NCBI GenBank assembly: GCA_937997485.1
Contig: CALKTH010000031.1
Coordinates: forward strand, 36,202-100,201
Length of the DNA: 64,000 bases
Direction: 5' to 3'
DNA from: an uncultured Acidimicrobiales bacterium
GTDB taxonomy: Bacteria; Actinomycetota; Acidimicrobiia; Acidimicrobiales; SZUA-35
Numbering within the stretch: position 1 is the stretch's first letter; every line of letters starts with the position of its first letter. The position numbers were made by a program, and so were the translations under genes. Shown piece after piece: positions 51,868 to 61,074 of this stretch. The notes under the pieces are model-generated. The model saw only the letters and a list, made by a program, of their open reading frames with translations, had not been told where the DNA came from and made no database searches.

Positions 51868-53124
51868 GTGATTCGTCAGCGCGCCTCCTTTGTCTCCGTG
51901 CTGATCGGGGCGATGGCGGTCTCCACGTTCCAACTGTTCGCCATCGCGGTGCTGGCCACTGAGCTCGAAGCCGTTTTCGAGTTGTCGAAGCTTCAACTTG
52001 GCGTGCTCGGAGCCTGCAATACCGCCGTGGGCGCACTGATGGCTCCCCGGCTCGGTCGAATCACCGACCTGATTGGGGCCAGACAGTCCGTGATTGTGCT
52101 CTGCGGGGTTGGCGCCGCTGGTCTGGCGTTGACCGCTGTTGCTCCCAACTATTGGGTGCTTCTCGTGGCTTCGCTGATCTCTGGCCTACCTCAGGGCTGG
52201 TCCAACTCAGCGACGAACAAACTGATTGCCGAGCGGCTTCCGGCGGGGGAGCGTGGCGTGATCACAGGGTTCAAGCAGTCGGGCGTCCAGTTCGCCATCC
52301 TTCTGGCGGGGGCAACACTGCCGACCGCATCGAATCTGCTCAATTGGCGAGCGGCGATCGGTAGCTATGCCGCTATCTCGCTCGGTGTGGGCCTTCTTGC
52401 TGCGCGCATCTTGACCCCGGATTCTCCGGCATCAACATCACCCGGCGATGGTGCGGACGAGCACGCAGAGAGCGATCGGCTTGCGGCTCTCGCTGCTCCC
52501 CTTCCCCGATTCGTGTATCAGGTGGCGGTGTATGCCCTACTGCTCGGGCTGGTGGGCGGTGGGGTCGGGCGATGGTTCCAAAAGTTCACTGAGGACAGCC
52601 TGGGATTCTCGACTGAGCGAGCGGGCCTGGTGCTCGCGCTGTCCGGTGCGCTCGGGATGTTCTCTCGAGTCATTTGGGGTCGCATCGCTGAACAGGTGAT
52701 GGCGCCTCGCGTTGCGCTGCGCGTGATCGCGATTGGGTCTACTGGCACGGTGGCGCTCCTCGCCGCGGCCACGACGCTGGGCGATTGGACGGTGTGGCTG
52801 ATCGCCTTCGGCATGGCGGCGTTCCTCTCCGCCTGGAACGTCGTGGCGATGCTGGCTGTCATCACCTCGGTTCCACCTTCCCAGTCGGGGCGAGGGACGG
52901 GGGTGGTCATGTTGGCCTTCCTCGGCGGACTCACCATCGGATCGCCTGCGGTTGGCTGGTCAGTCGACCAGACGGGTGACTTTCAGCTCTCCTGGTACGT
53001 GCTGTGTGCCTTCGCTGCTCTCGGCATCATCTCGATGTTGGGAACGGGAACGGCGGCCAGAGCATCTTCGATGCCTCGGGACGCGGACGATGCGGGCAAG
53101 GTCCGGCCAGAAATGCAAGAGTGA
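51868..53124 (+). CDS. MFS transporter
   Basis: A 418-residue transporter with about 12 helices in two halves separated by a charged loop (about 185-210, SPASTSPGDGADEHAESDRL). The loop between helices 2 and 3 has APRLGRITDLIGARQSV, a degenerate form of the MFS motif. It starts at GTG 51868, and its stop overlaps the start of the aquaporin gene by GTGA. Substrate unknown; pairing with an aquaporin is unusual. Confidence 0.82.
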   Translation: MIRQRASFVSVLIGAMAVSTFQLFAIAVLATELEAVFELSKLQLGVLGACNTAVGALMAPRLGRITDLIGARQSVIVLCGVGAAGLALTAVAPNYWVLLVASLISGLPQGWSNSATNKLIAERLPAGERGVITGFKQSGVQFAILLAGATLPTASNLLNWRAAIGSYAAISLGVGLLAARILTPDSPASTSPGDGADEHAESDRLAALAAPLPRFVYQVAVYALLLGLVGGGVGRWFQKFTEDSLGFSTERAGLVLALSGALGMFSRVIWGRIAEQVMAPRVALRVIAIGSTGTVALLAAATTLGDWTVWLIAFGMAAFLSAWNVVAMLAVITSVPPSQSGRGTGVVMLAFLGGLTIGSPAVGWSVDQTGDFQLSWYVLCAFAALGIISMLGTGTAARASSMPRDADDAGKVRPEMQE

Positions 53125-53921
53125 GGGACGTGACTAGCGTGTCTCTCCCCGAACCCCCTGTGACCTCCGGACGGATTTTCGGTGCCGAATTCATCGGCAC
53201 GTTCATCCTCATGCTCGGCGGACCTGGTACCGCCGTGTTCATGCCCGCCGGTGATGCCAAGGTTCTGGCGGTGTCGCTCGGCTTCGGCTTCTCCTTGATG
53301 ATTGCGGCCTACGCCGTTGGTCCAGTCTCCGGCTGCCACATCAACCCGGCCGTCACCCTTGCGATGGCGATCATGCGGCGTATCCCGACGGCCAAGGTGG
53401 GCCTCTATTGGGCGGCACAGATCAGCGGTGCCCTGTTCGGGGGCCTAGTGATCTGGCTGCTGGCTCGTGGCCAGTCCGAGCGAGACTTCCCGCTCACTGG
53501 AGAAACCTTCGCCACGAACGGCTGGGGCACGGAGAACGGCTTCTACAGCTTCGGATCGATGATCATCGCCGAGGTCATCCTCACGGCGGTGCTGGTGTTC
53601 GTGGTACTCAGCACGACCGACAAGAAGTTCCCGCCCGCAGCCAGCGGCTTGGCTGTTGGTGCCACGTTGACGCTGATCCACCTCATCAGTATCCCGATCG
53701 ACAACACCTCGGTGAATCCCGCCCGAAGCCTCGGCATGGCCTTCTGGACCTTTGGTCAGCCGCTCGCTGACGTCTGGGCGTTCATCGTGTTTCCGATGAT
53801 CGGCGCCGTGCTCGGTGTGATGGCGTGGCTCGTGGTGGACGACGAAACCATCGACGACACGCTCTTCGACGACACCATCATCGACGACATGGTGGATGCG
53901 GCTGAGGAAGCCCTCGACTGA
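53121..53921 (+). CDS. aqpZ: MIP-family aquaporin (AqpZ-like)
   Basis: A 266-residue water/glycerol channel. Six helices with NPA motifs in GCHINPAVTLAMAI and TSVNPARSLGMA; the Arg after the second NPA is the selectivity-filter arginine. A long acidic C-terminal tail (DDETIDDTLFDDTIIDDMVD) is atypical. Starts at GTG 53121 (overlap with the MFS stop) or GTG 53139 (with GAGGGA upstream) are both possible. Features around the filter favour the AqpZ type over GlpF. Confidence 0.88.
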   Translation: MRDVTSVSLPEPPVTSGRIFGAEFIGTFILMLGGPGTAVFMPAGDAKVLAVSLGFGFSLMIAAYAVGPVSGCHINPAVTLAMAIMRRIPTAKVGLYWAAQISGALFGGLVIWLLARGQSERDFPLTGETFATNGWGTENGFYSFGSMIIAEVILTAVLVFVVLSTTDKKFPPAASGLAVGATLTLIHLISIPIDNTSVNPARSLGMAFWTFGQPLADVWAFIVFPMIGAVLGVMAWLVVDDETIDDTLFDDTIIDDMVDAAEEALD

Positions 53922-53934
53922 TCTTCGGATTCGC

Positions 53935-54603
53935 TCAGGAGGGCGTGGGACGAGAGCGGGTCTTGGCCCGTGATCGAACGACGATGTCGAGGACCCGCAG
54001 TTCGGTGAGCGACGCTGCAAGCGGTTCGGTTTCTGCAGCCAACGAACGGGCCCGACGAGTGGCATCCAGCAGATCGTCGTTGATGGTCTCGTTCCATCGT
54101 CGGAACCACAGGCTGTCTTTCGGGTACTTCAGTGCGGCTCGAACTTCGCGGTCGTCGAGCGGGCACAGCGCCGGGCGCTTGCTGGCGAGGATGCGAGTCG
54201 CGGTGGCCTGACCCACAGCCGTGAGGCCAGGTGTGCTCGGGACCGCTGACGATTCGGCTCGCAGCAGTTGGAACAGATCCGCGGCACGCAGGATGCAACG
54301 CGGATCAGCCTCCCAGAGCGGTGTGTCGAGCGGAAGGTCAGCGAGAATTTCGGTGGTCAACCACTGGCCTTCCTCGCCGAGAATCCACGCTGCAGCCGGT
54401 GCCGGGACAGGAATCCCGAGCATGCCAACGGCCAGCAGATCGGTACCGGTGATATGGCTCGGCTCGGTGCTCTGCGTCAGCACGTCGTAGTGGCCAGCGG
54501 TGCCGGCGAAGTGAGCAACGATCGTCTTCGCTGCGGCCTCAGTGCCGTCGATGTATCGGCTTGGGTGCCGACGGAACGGTCGGTTCGTCGAAGTGTCAGC
54601 CAC
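53935..54603 (-). CDS. DUF6308-like hypothetical protein
   Basis: A 222-residue soluble protein starting at GTG 54603, which overlaps the proS stop by 8 bp. Its pattern (DVLTQSTEPSHITGTDLLAV, WEADPRCILRAADLFQLLRA, CPLDDREVRAALKYPKDSLW) resembles an actinobacterial family annotated DUF6308, a call made from memory. Helix-hairpin-like Gly/Val patches (TPGLTAVGQATATRILASKR) could mean nucleic-acid binding. Function unknown. Confidence 0.62.
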   Translation of the reverse strand: MADTSTNRPFRRHPSRYIDGTEAAAKTIVAHFAGTAGHYDVLTQSTEPSHITGTDLLAVGMLGIPVPAPAAAWILGEEGQWLTTEILADLPLDTPLWEADPRCILRAADLFQLLRAESSAVPSTPGLTAVGQATATRILASKRPALCPLDDREVRAALKYPKDSLWFRRWNETINDDLLDATRRARSLAAETEPLAASLTELRVLDIVVRSRAKTRSRPTPS

Positions 54604-56305
54604 GGCGAGCCTCGTTGCAACGCTCAGCGAGCATGCCCACGACGTCGGTGAGGGGGACAGCATTGGTTTCGCCGGTGGCCCGATCAGTGACCTCGACCTC
54701 GCCGTTTGCGAGCCCCTTGGGTCCGACCGTGATCCGGAACGGGAAGCCGATCAGCTCGGCATCGGCGAACTTCACGCCGGCCCGTGCGTCTCGGTCGTCG
54801 ATCAGCGCGTCGACGCCAGCGTCCTTGAGCGCAACGTAGATGTCGTTGCCAGCGGCCAAGGTCTCGTCGTCCAGCCGCATGACCGTGACGACGACCTCGT
54901 ATGGCGCGATCGACACGGGCCAGACAATGCCCTTGTCATCGTGATGCGCTTCGACGGCGGCGGCCATGTTGCGGCCGATGCCGATGCCGTAGCTTCCCAT
55001 CACGACGGGGACGACGTTGCCATCGGCGTCACTGACCCGCACGCCGAACGTCTCCGCGTACTTCGTGCCCAGCTTGAAGATGTGGCCGATCTCGATGCAT
55101 CGGACGACCGTGAGCTCGGTGCCGCAGTTCGCACACGCCTCGCCCGCGGCGACCTCTCGAAGGTCGGCCCACTGGGCGACGGTGAGGTCTCGCTCGACAC
55201 TCACGCCGCGGTGGTGCTTGTCGTCGATGTTGGCTCCGGTGGTCATGTTGACCCGACCCTCGAGTGCGAGGTCGACGATGACAGGATGATCAGTGACGCC
55301 GACGGCGCCGAGGCTGCCGGGGTGCGCCCCTAGGGCGGCGACGGTCTCCTCGACCTCGGCGGGACGGATCTCGATGGCGCCCGTGGCATCGGCCAGCTTC
55401 TGGGTGTTGAGCTGGTGGTCGCCGCGAACGACGACCAGCGTGGTCGTGCCATCGAGCACCATCACCAGGGTCTTGAGTTGGTGGGTAGCGGCTGCGCCGC
55501 CCTCGAAGGTCTCCAATGCAGCGATGGTGCGCACCCCGGGCGTATCGAACGTTTCGAGAGCGGTGGGCTCGCCGTCGTCGATGGCGGAGAGCGCGGACGT
55601 GGCCTTCTCGATATTGGCCGAGTAGTCGCACTTGGGGCAGCGGATGACATCGTCTTCACCGGCGTCGGATGGGGTCATGAACTCGATCGAGCTGTTGCCA
55701 CCCATGGCGCCCGAGCTGGCTTGGACCCCGAACGCCGGCACCCCGAGACGCTGGAAAATCCGCCGGTAGGCCTCGTCGTGAGCGTCGAACGCCTTGTCGA
55801 GACCGGCGTCGTCGATGTCGAACGAGTACGAGTCCTTCATGTGGAACTCGCGCACCCGCAACAGACCGCTCTTGGGCCGAGCCTCGTCTCGGAACTTGGT
55901 CTGGATGTGGTACCAGATCTGCGGCAGCTGCTTGTACGACGTGAGCTCGGCCGCGACCGTGGCGAAGATCTCCTCGTGCGTGATGCCGAGGGCTGTCTCT
56001 GCGCCCTTGCGGTCCTCGAGGCGGAACATGATCTCGCCCATCGTGTCCCAGCGGCCGGACTCCTTCCAGATGCTGGCGGGGTGCATGGTGGGCAGCAAGA
56101 ATTCCTGACCGCCGAGACCGTCGATCTCTTCTCGCACGATGGCGGCCACCTTCTGATGCACCCGCCAGCCCAGCGGCAGCATCGAATAGTGGCCAGCGTG
56201 AAGCTGACGCATGAATCCGCCACGGACGAGCAGACGGTGGCTTGGTGCCACCGCATCGTTCGGAGCATCTCGGAGGGTGGGAGCGAACATCTGTGACCAA
56301 CGCAT
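54596..56305 (-). CDS. proS: Prolyl-tRNA synthetase, bacterial type
   Basis: A 569-residue class II synthetase with an inserted YbaK-like editing domain between motifs 2 and 3 (about 230-390). Motif 1 is around HYSMLPLGWRVHQKVAAIVR; motif 2 in YHIQTKFRDEARPKSGLLRV followed by REFHMKDSYSFD; motif 3 in MGSYGIGIGRNMAAAVEAHH. The C-terminal anticodon-binding domain ends the protein (VDALIDDRDARAGVKFADAE). It charges tRNA-Pro and clears mischarged Ala-tRNA. It overlaps the DUF6308-like gene downstream. Confidence 0.95.
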   Translation of the reverse strand: MRWSQMFAPTLRDAPNDAVAPSHRLLVRGGFMRQLHAGHYSMLPLGWRVHQKVAAIVREEIDGLGGQEFLLPTMHPASIWKESGRWDTMGEIMFRLEDRKGAETALGITHEEIFATVAAELTSYKQLPQIWYHIQTKFRDEARPKSGLLRVREFHMKDSYSFDIDDAGLDKAFDAHDEAYRRIFQRLGVPAFGVQASSGAMGGNSSIEFMTPSDAGEDDVIRCPKCDYSANIEKATSALSAIDDGEPTALETFDTPGVRTIAALETFEGGAAATHQLKTLVMVLDGTTTLVVVRGDHQLNTQKLADATGAIEIRPAEVEETVAALGAHPGSLGAVGVTDHPVIVDLALEGRVNMTTGANIDDKHHRGVSVERDLTVAQWADLREVAAGEACANCGTELTVVRCIEIGHIFKLGTKYAETFGVRVSDADGNVVPVVMGSYGIGIGRNMAAAVEAHHDDKGIVWPVSIAPYEVVVTVMRLDDETLAAGNDIYVALKDAGVDALIDDRDARAGVKFADAELIGFPFRITVGPKGLANGEVEVTDRATGETNAVPLTDVVGMLAERCNEARRG

Positions 56306-56509
56306 GAGGTTCTGAGGGTAGTGGTTCGCCGAGGGGCCGGAAGGGGCGTTTGGCTCCCGTCTTGTCGGAGCGATCGGGCGGCACCGGGAAACGCGCGAAG
56401 AAGTGATTCAAGTTTCTCGGCCCGCCCGCCGTAAATATTACAGAAGCGTTACGAACCCGCTCGTGAATGGCGACCGCTTCGCAACCCCATTGCCGTGGGA
56501 GGTTCCCGA

Positions 56510-57256
56510 ATGTTCTACCTTCGCCCGATTTCGGCCTGCGTGGCCGCGCTGTTTTCGCTGGTTCTGATGTGGTGGGGAGGCACGACTGTCCTCGACCCAC
56601 CGCCAGAACCAACCATCGATACCGCTGTGGATGCCACGGTCGACACGACGAGCGAACCATCGCCGACCGAACCGTCGTCGACGGATCCAAGCACGACCCT
56701 CAATCCAACCACCTCGGTACTGCCGACCACGGCGCCCGGGTCGAGCACAACTGCTGCTCCAACGACTGTGGCAGCGCCGACCACTGCTGCGCCGACGACT
56801 GCTGCCCCGACGACAGCTCCTTCAACAACGGCGGCGCCGACGACTGCTGCACCAACCACTGCTGCGCCGACGACTGCGCCTCCCACGAGCGTCGCACCGC
56901 CGCCTGAGGGATCCGGTTCCGCCGATGCTGCGTCCTTGGCATTGTTGAACGAGTTGCGAAGCTCGCTCGGTCTTGGGTCGGTATCGATCGACGGGACAAT
57001 GTCGGCGTTCGCCCTGGACTGGTCGGCAGAGATGTCACGCTCCGGTTTCCGGCACAGCTCCGGCCCGTATGCGGAGAACATCGTTTGGTACAGCGACGCA
57101 TCCATGACGCCTGAGCAGGCTGCCCGTGCCTTTCACGACTCCTGGGTGAACAGCCCGGGGCACTATCGCAACATGACCAATCCCGGCTGGACGAGGGTTG
57201 GCATCGGTCTCTTCCGGGATGCTTCTGGTTGGTGGGGAACCCACGTGTTTCAGTAG
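56510..57256 (+). CDS. Secreted CAP/SCP-domain protein with Thr/Pro/Ala stalk
   Basis: A 248-residue protein: N-terminal signal or anchor helix (RPISACVAALFSLVLMWWGG), a Thr/Ser/Pro/Ala stalk (about 25-130) with many TTAAP units, and a CAP domain (about 140-248) with ALLNELRSSLGLGSVSIDG, FRHSSGPYAENIVWYSD, AFHDSWVNSPGHYRNMTNPG and WWGTHVFQ, supplying the His/Glu/His residues. CAP proteins are extracellular with mixed roles. The ATG has GGGAGG 7 bases upstream. The TTAAP stalk resembles that of the protein at 25716. Confidence 0.86.
   Translation: MFYLRPISACVAALFSLVLMWWGGTTVLDPPPEPTIDTAVDATVDTTSEPSPTEPSSTDPSTTLNPTTSVLPTTAPGSSTTAAPTTVAAPTTAAPTTAAPTTAPSTTAAPTTAAPTTAAPTTAPPTSVAPPPEGSGSADAASLALLNELRSSLGLGSVSIDGTMSAFALDWSAEMSRSGFRHSSGPYAENIVWYSDASMTPEQAARAFHDSWVNSPGHYRNMTNPGWTRVGIGLFRDASGWWGTHVFQ
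56760..56890. repeat. Imperfect 15-bp tandem repeats coding TTAAP
   Basis: Units like gccgacgactgctgc repeat about eight times, in frame, giving Ala-Pro-Thr-Thr-Ala. It is a coding microsatellite-like tract that could vary in length. Confidence 0.7.
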
Positions 57257-57347
57257 CGGTCTCGGCCAGCGAGAGATGGCTGGTTGTGGGGTCTCACTTT
57301 TCAGTTAGGCCTTCTCACTGAGGGGTGATTCGTGGCACAATGAAGGG

Positions 57348-59288
57348 ATGCGTCCTCACATGCCGAAGGCTCGTTTGACCACTCCGATGATCCGAGACGA
57401 GAAGGGTGGTGACCTGCGTGAAGCTACGTGGGATGAAGCCCTCGATCGTGTCGTGAACGGCTTCACCGCCGTCAAGGACGAACTCGGTGGGAATGGCTTC
57501 GGTGTGTTCTCCTGCTCGAAGAGCACGAACGAGATGAACTACGCCGCGCAGAAGTTCACGCGCACCGTGCTGGGGTCGAACAACATCGACTCCTGCAATC
57601 GAACTTGACACGCTCCTTCCGTGGTCGGTCTGGCCACAGTGTTCGGTGCCGGTGGCGGTACCTCCTCGTACAAAGAGATCGAGGAAACCGACGTCATCCT
57701 GCTCTGGGGTTCCAATGCTCGTGAAGCGCACCCCATCTTCTTCCATCACCTGATGAAGGGGCTCGACAACGGCGCCCGCATGTACGCCGTTGATCCGCGC
57801 CGCACCTCGTCTTCCAAGTTCGCCGACGCATGGCTTGGGCTCTCGGTCGGTACCGACATTGCGATGGCCAATGCCGTGGCTCGGGAGATCATTCACAACG
57901 GCTGGGTCAACCAGGCCTTCATCGATCACTCGACCACGGGTTACGAGGCGTTCGCCGAGTCGGTCGAGAGCTACACGCTCGAGGTCGCCGAGCAGATCAC
58001 CGGCGTCCCCGGTTCCGCGATCGCCGAGATGGCCAAGGCCTACGCCACGGCAGAGAAGGCACAGATCCTGTGGACCCTCGGCATCACCGAGCACCACAAC
58101 GCGGTCGACAACGTGCTTTCGCTGTGCAACCTGGCGCTGCTCACCGGCCACATTGGCACGTGGGGGAGCGGGCTCGTTCCGCTCCGCGGGCAGAACAACG
58201 TGCAGGGAGGCGGCGACATGGGTTCGCTGCCAAACAAGCTGCCTGGCTTCCAGAACGTCACTGACCCTGAGGCACGAGCCAAGTTCGAAGCGGTCTATGG
58301 AGTACCCATCCCGCCCGAGAACGGCATCCATCTCACCCTCATGTTCGAGGCGATGGAGCGGAGCGAGATCAAGGCGGCGTACGTGATCGGCGAGAACCCG
58401 GCCGACTCCGAAGCCGACGTGCAACATGCCCGCAAGCTGCTCTCCGGACTCGACACGCTCGTCGTGCAGGACATCTTCATGACCCGCACCGCCGAGTTGG
58501 CCGACGTGGTCCTTCCCGCCTCAGTCGGTTGGGCAGAGAGCGAGGGAACGGTGACCTCATCCGAGCGCCGCGTGCAGCGGGTTCGGGCCGCGGTGACACC
58601 GCCCGGTGAGGCCCGGCACGACCAAGACATCATCGGTGAGCTTGCTCGCCGAATGGGTTACGACTGGGGTCAGCCGACCTCGGAAGACCTCTGGGAAGAG
58701 TTGCGTGCGCTTTCACCGCTGCACGGTGGCATGACCTATGCCCGGCTTGAGGACGAGGGTGGCCTGCAGTGGCCGTGCCCCGATCTCGATCATCCCGGCT
58801 CCCCGTTCTTGCATGGCTGGCTCTGGGAAGACGATCTGGGCGGGCGCGCCGGAGCCCCGTTCTCCGTCGTCGAACACGAGGGACCCAAGGAACAACTGAC
58901 CGAAGCCTTCCCCCTCCGGTTGACCACCGGCCGCTCCCTCGATTCCTACAACACCGGTGTGCAGAGTGGCGGGTACGACAACCCGATTCGCTACGGCGAC
59001 GCCCTTGACATGAACCCGGTCGACGCCGCCGCCTTGGAGCTCGCTGATGGGGAAACCGTCAAGGTCTCCTCGCCCCGAGGCTCGGTCGAGATGCCCATTC
59101 GCGTGCAGCCCGACATCCCCGAAGGCCTCACCTTCACCACATTCCACTTCCCCGAACTCGTCGACATCAATGTGCTGACGAACGACGCGTGGGACAAGCG
59201 CTCCGGAACCTCGGAGTTCAAAGCGGCCTCGATTCGCGTCGAGAAGCTCCCCTCATCCGATCACACTCCGCAACTGCAGGACTCCTGA
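57348..59288 (+). CDS. fdhA: Formate dehydrogenase catalytic subunit, selenoprotein (TGA at 57606 read as Sec), lacking the N-terminal Fe-S part
   Basis: One 646-residue frame with TGA at 57606-57608. Before it: LTTPMIRDEKGGDLREATWD and GSNNIDSCNRT; after it, in frame: HAPSVVGLATVFGAGGGTSS, DVILLWGSNAREAHP, RGQNNVQGGGDMGSLPN and the molybdopterin-dinucleotide domain (LTTGRSLDSYNTGVQSGGYD). Formate dehydrogenases have Sec or Cys followed by HAPS at this place, ligating Mo/W. Sec is residue 87. The usual N-terminal 4Fe-4S domain is absent and found in the gene at 61074. The following hairpin matches the E. coli fdhF SECIS in position and loop. With the gene at 59296 it should oxidise formate to CO2 with reduction of NAD+. 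Confidence 0.93.
57621..57637 (+). other. SECIS hairpin of fdhA
   Basis: GTGGTC (57621-57626) pairs with GGCCAC (57632-57637, one G-U pair) around the loop GGTCT. In E. coli fdhF the SECIS loop is also GGUCU and starts at the same offset, 21 bases from the first base of UGA. Stem sequences differ while pairing is kept, as expected for a functional RNA element. Confidence 0.82.
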
Positions 59289-59295
59289 CACTTCC

Positions 59296-61074
59296 ATGGC
59301 TGACCTTCACCTCACTGCCGATCGGGCCACAACGGCCGAATCGGTGGCCGTTGACGCTGCCCTCGCAGCTATCGGCGTCGACTCCGCGCTCGTCATGGAA
59401 GACGAGCGGCTCGTTCGCGGCGGCACCCACCGTCGGCACGCCCGACGCCACGCACTGCTCCCCGCGCTGCATGCCTTGCAGACCGAGAGCGGCTGGATCT
59501 CACCCGGAGGGCTGAACTACGTCGCCGAGGTGCTCCAAGTGCCGCCGGCCGAGGCATATGGCGTGGCCAGCTTCTACGAGATGTTCCGCGTCGATGAGGC
59601 ACCGGGCCACGACGACGACGTTGTTCACGTCTGCGTTGATGCGCCGTGTTTGGAGTTCGCTGAGGCCAAGATCGCTTCGCTCGAGGCTGAGGGCAAGCAC
59701 GTTCACCGGAGCCCCTGTCTTGGTCAGTGTGATCGAGCCAACGCGAATGACGGTCCCGCACTGTTCATCCAAGGTCGACAGAAGGCCAACTCGGTTCCCG
59801 CCGACGCACCCTCACTGGCCGGCGAGCTGTGGCCGCTGCCCCAGAAGCACGAGCCGGGCCTCAAGCTCCTCAAGCGTGTCGGCAGAGTCGATCCGACCTC
59901 GCTCGACAGCTATGTCGCCATGGATGGCTACAAAGCCCTCGCTCGTGCGTTCGAGCTCGGTGCCGAGCAGGTGATCGAAGAGGTTGCGACGTCGGGCCTC
60001 ATGGGCCGAGGTGGCGCAGCGTTCCCCACCGGCATCAAGTGGCGTGGTGTCGCCGGTGCTGATGGTGAGCAGAAGCACATCGTGGCCAATGCCGATGAGT
60101 CCGAGCCCGGCACGTTCAAGGACCGCACGATCATGGAGAACGACCCGTTCGCCCTGATCGAGGCCATGACCATTGCCGGCTTCGCCGTCGGGGCCACCAA
60201 GGGCTGGATCTACATCCGCGGCGAATACCCGTTGGCCACCGCTCGTCTTGAGTCCGCCATCGAACAGGCTCGTGCTGCCGGTTTCCTCGGCACTGCTATC
60301 GCTGGAGCGAAGAGCATCTCGTTCGATCTCGAAGTTCGCCGAGGCGCCGGGGCCTACATCTGTGGCGAAGAGACCGCACTTTTCAACTCGCTCGAAGGCT
60401 TCCGCGGCGAACCCCGCCAGAAGCCGCCGTTCCCCACCACTCACGGTCTGTTCCAGCAGCCAACCGCCATCAACAACCCCGAGACGCTGCTCAACGTGCT
60501 CGACATTGTCACCGACGGCGGAGCGGCCTACGCAGCTTCCGGTACCGAGGGTTCGAACGGACAGAAGCTGTTCTGTCTTTCCGGCCATGTGACCGCGCCG
60601 GGCACCTACGAGGTCGAATTCGGCCCGACGCTGCGGGAGATGATCGACGTGGCCGGCGGCGTCACCGGTGGCGAACTCAAGGCGGTGCTGCTTGGCGGCG
60701 CTGCCGGCAGCTTCGTTGGCCCTGACCTCTTCGACATGCCGCTCACGATGGAAGCCACCCGAGCAGCAGGCGCCTCGCTGGGTTCGGGTGTGATCATGGC
60801 GTTCAATGAGCACACCGACTTTGAAGCCGTGTGCATCCGGATCGCCGAGTTCTTCAAGAACGAGAGCTGCGGCCAGTGTGTGCCCTGCCGAGTGGGAGCG
60901 GTGCGTCAGCACGAGTTGCTCATTCGCTCGAAGGGCAAGGTCATGAACGGTGAGCTGCAGCTGCTGGAAGACATGGACCGGGTCATGAAGGACGCATCCA
61001 TTTGCGGCCTCGGCCATACCGCTTCGACCGCCGTTCGTTCGGCGATCTCTCTCGGCTTGATCGGAGCCAACTGA
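59296..61074 (+). CDS. fdhB: Formate dehydrogenase NAD-reducing subunit (NuoE-NuoF fusion)
   Basis: A 592-residue fusion. N-terminal NuoE/thioredoxin-like 2Fe-2S domain (about 1-170) with CVDAPC and PCLGQC ligands; C-terminal NuoF part with FMN/NADH-binding segments GLMGRGGAAFPTGIKWRGV, NADESEPGTFKDRTIMENDP and GAGAYICGEETALFNSLEG, an SLBB region, and the 4Fe-4S motif ESCGQCVPCRVG with a final ICGLGHTA. It hands electrons from the Fe-S chain to NAD+. It starts 7 bp after fdhA and its stop overlaps the next gene (TGATG), so the three are one operon. Confidence 0.93.
   Translation: MADLHLTADRATTAESVAVDAALAAIGVDSALVMEDERLVRGGTHRRHARRHALLPALHALQTESGWISPGGLNYVAEVLQVPPAEAYGVASFYEMFRVDEAPGHDDDVVHVCVDAPCLEFAEAKIASLEAEGKHVHRSPCLGQCDRANANDGPALFIQGRQKANSVPADAPSLAGELWPLPQKHEPGLKLLKRVGRVDPTSLDSYVAMDGYKALARAFELGAEQVIEEVATSGLMGRGGAAFPTGIKWRGVAGADGEQKHIVANADESEPGTFKDRTIMENDPFALIEAMTIAGFAVGATKGWIYIRGEYPLATARLESAIEQARAAGFLGTAIAGAKSISFDLEVRRGAGAYICGEETALFNSLEGFRGEPRQKPPFPTTHGLFQQPTAINNPETLLNVLDIVTDGGAAYAASGTEGSNGQKLFCLSGHVTAPGTYEVEFGPTLREMIDVAGGVTGGELKAVLLGGAAGSFVGPDLFDMPLTMEATRAAGASLGSGVIMAFNEHTDFEAVCIRIAEFFKNESCGQCVPCRVGAVRQHELLIRSKGKVMNGELQLLEDMDRVMKDASICGLGHTASTAVRSAISLGLIGAN

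Noticed and set aside
57348..59288. Two separate genes or a nonsense-mutated pseudogene of formate dehydrogenase
   Set aside because: The frame is identical on both sides of TGA, the residue is the known Sec/Cys site, and a fdhF-like SECIS follows. Recoding explains everything without decay.
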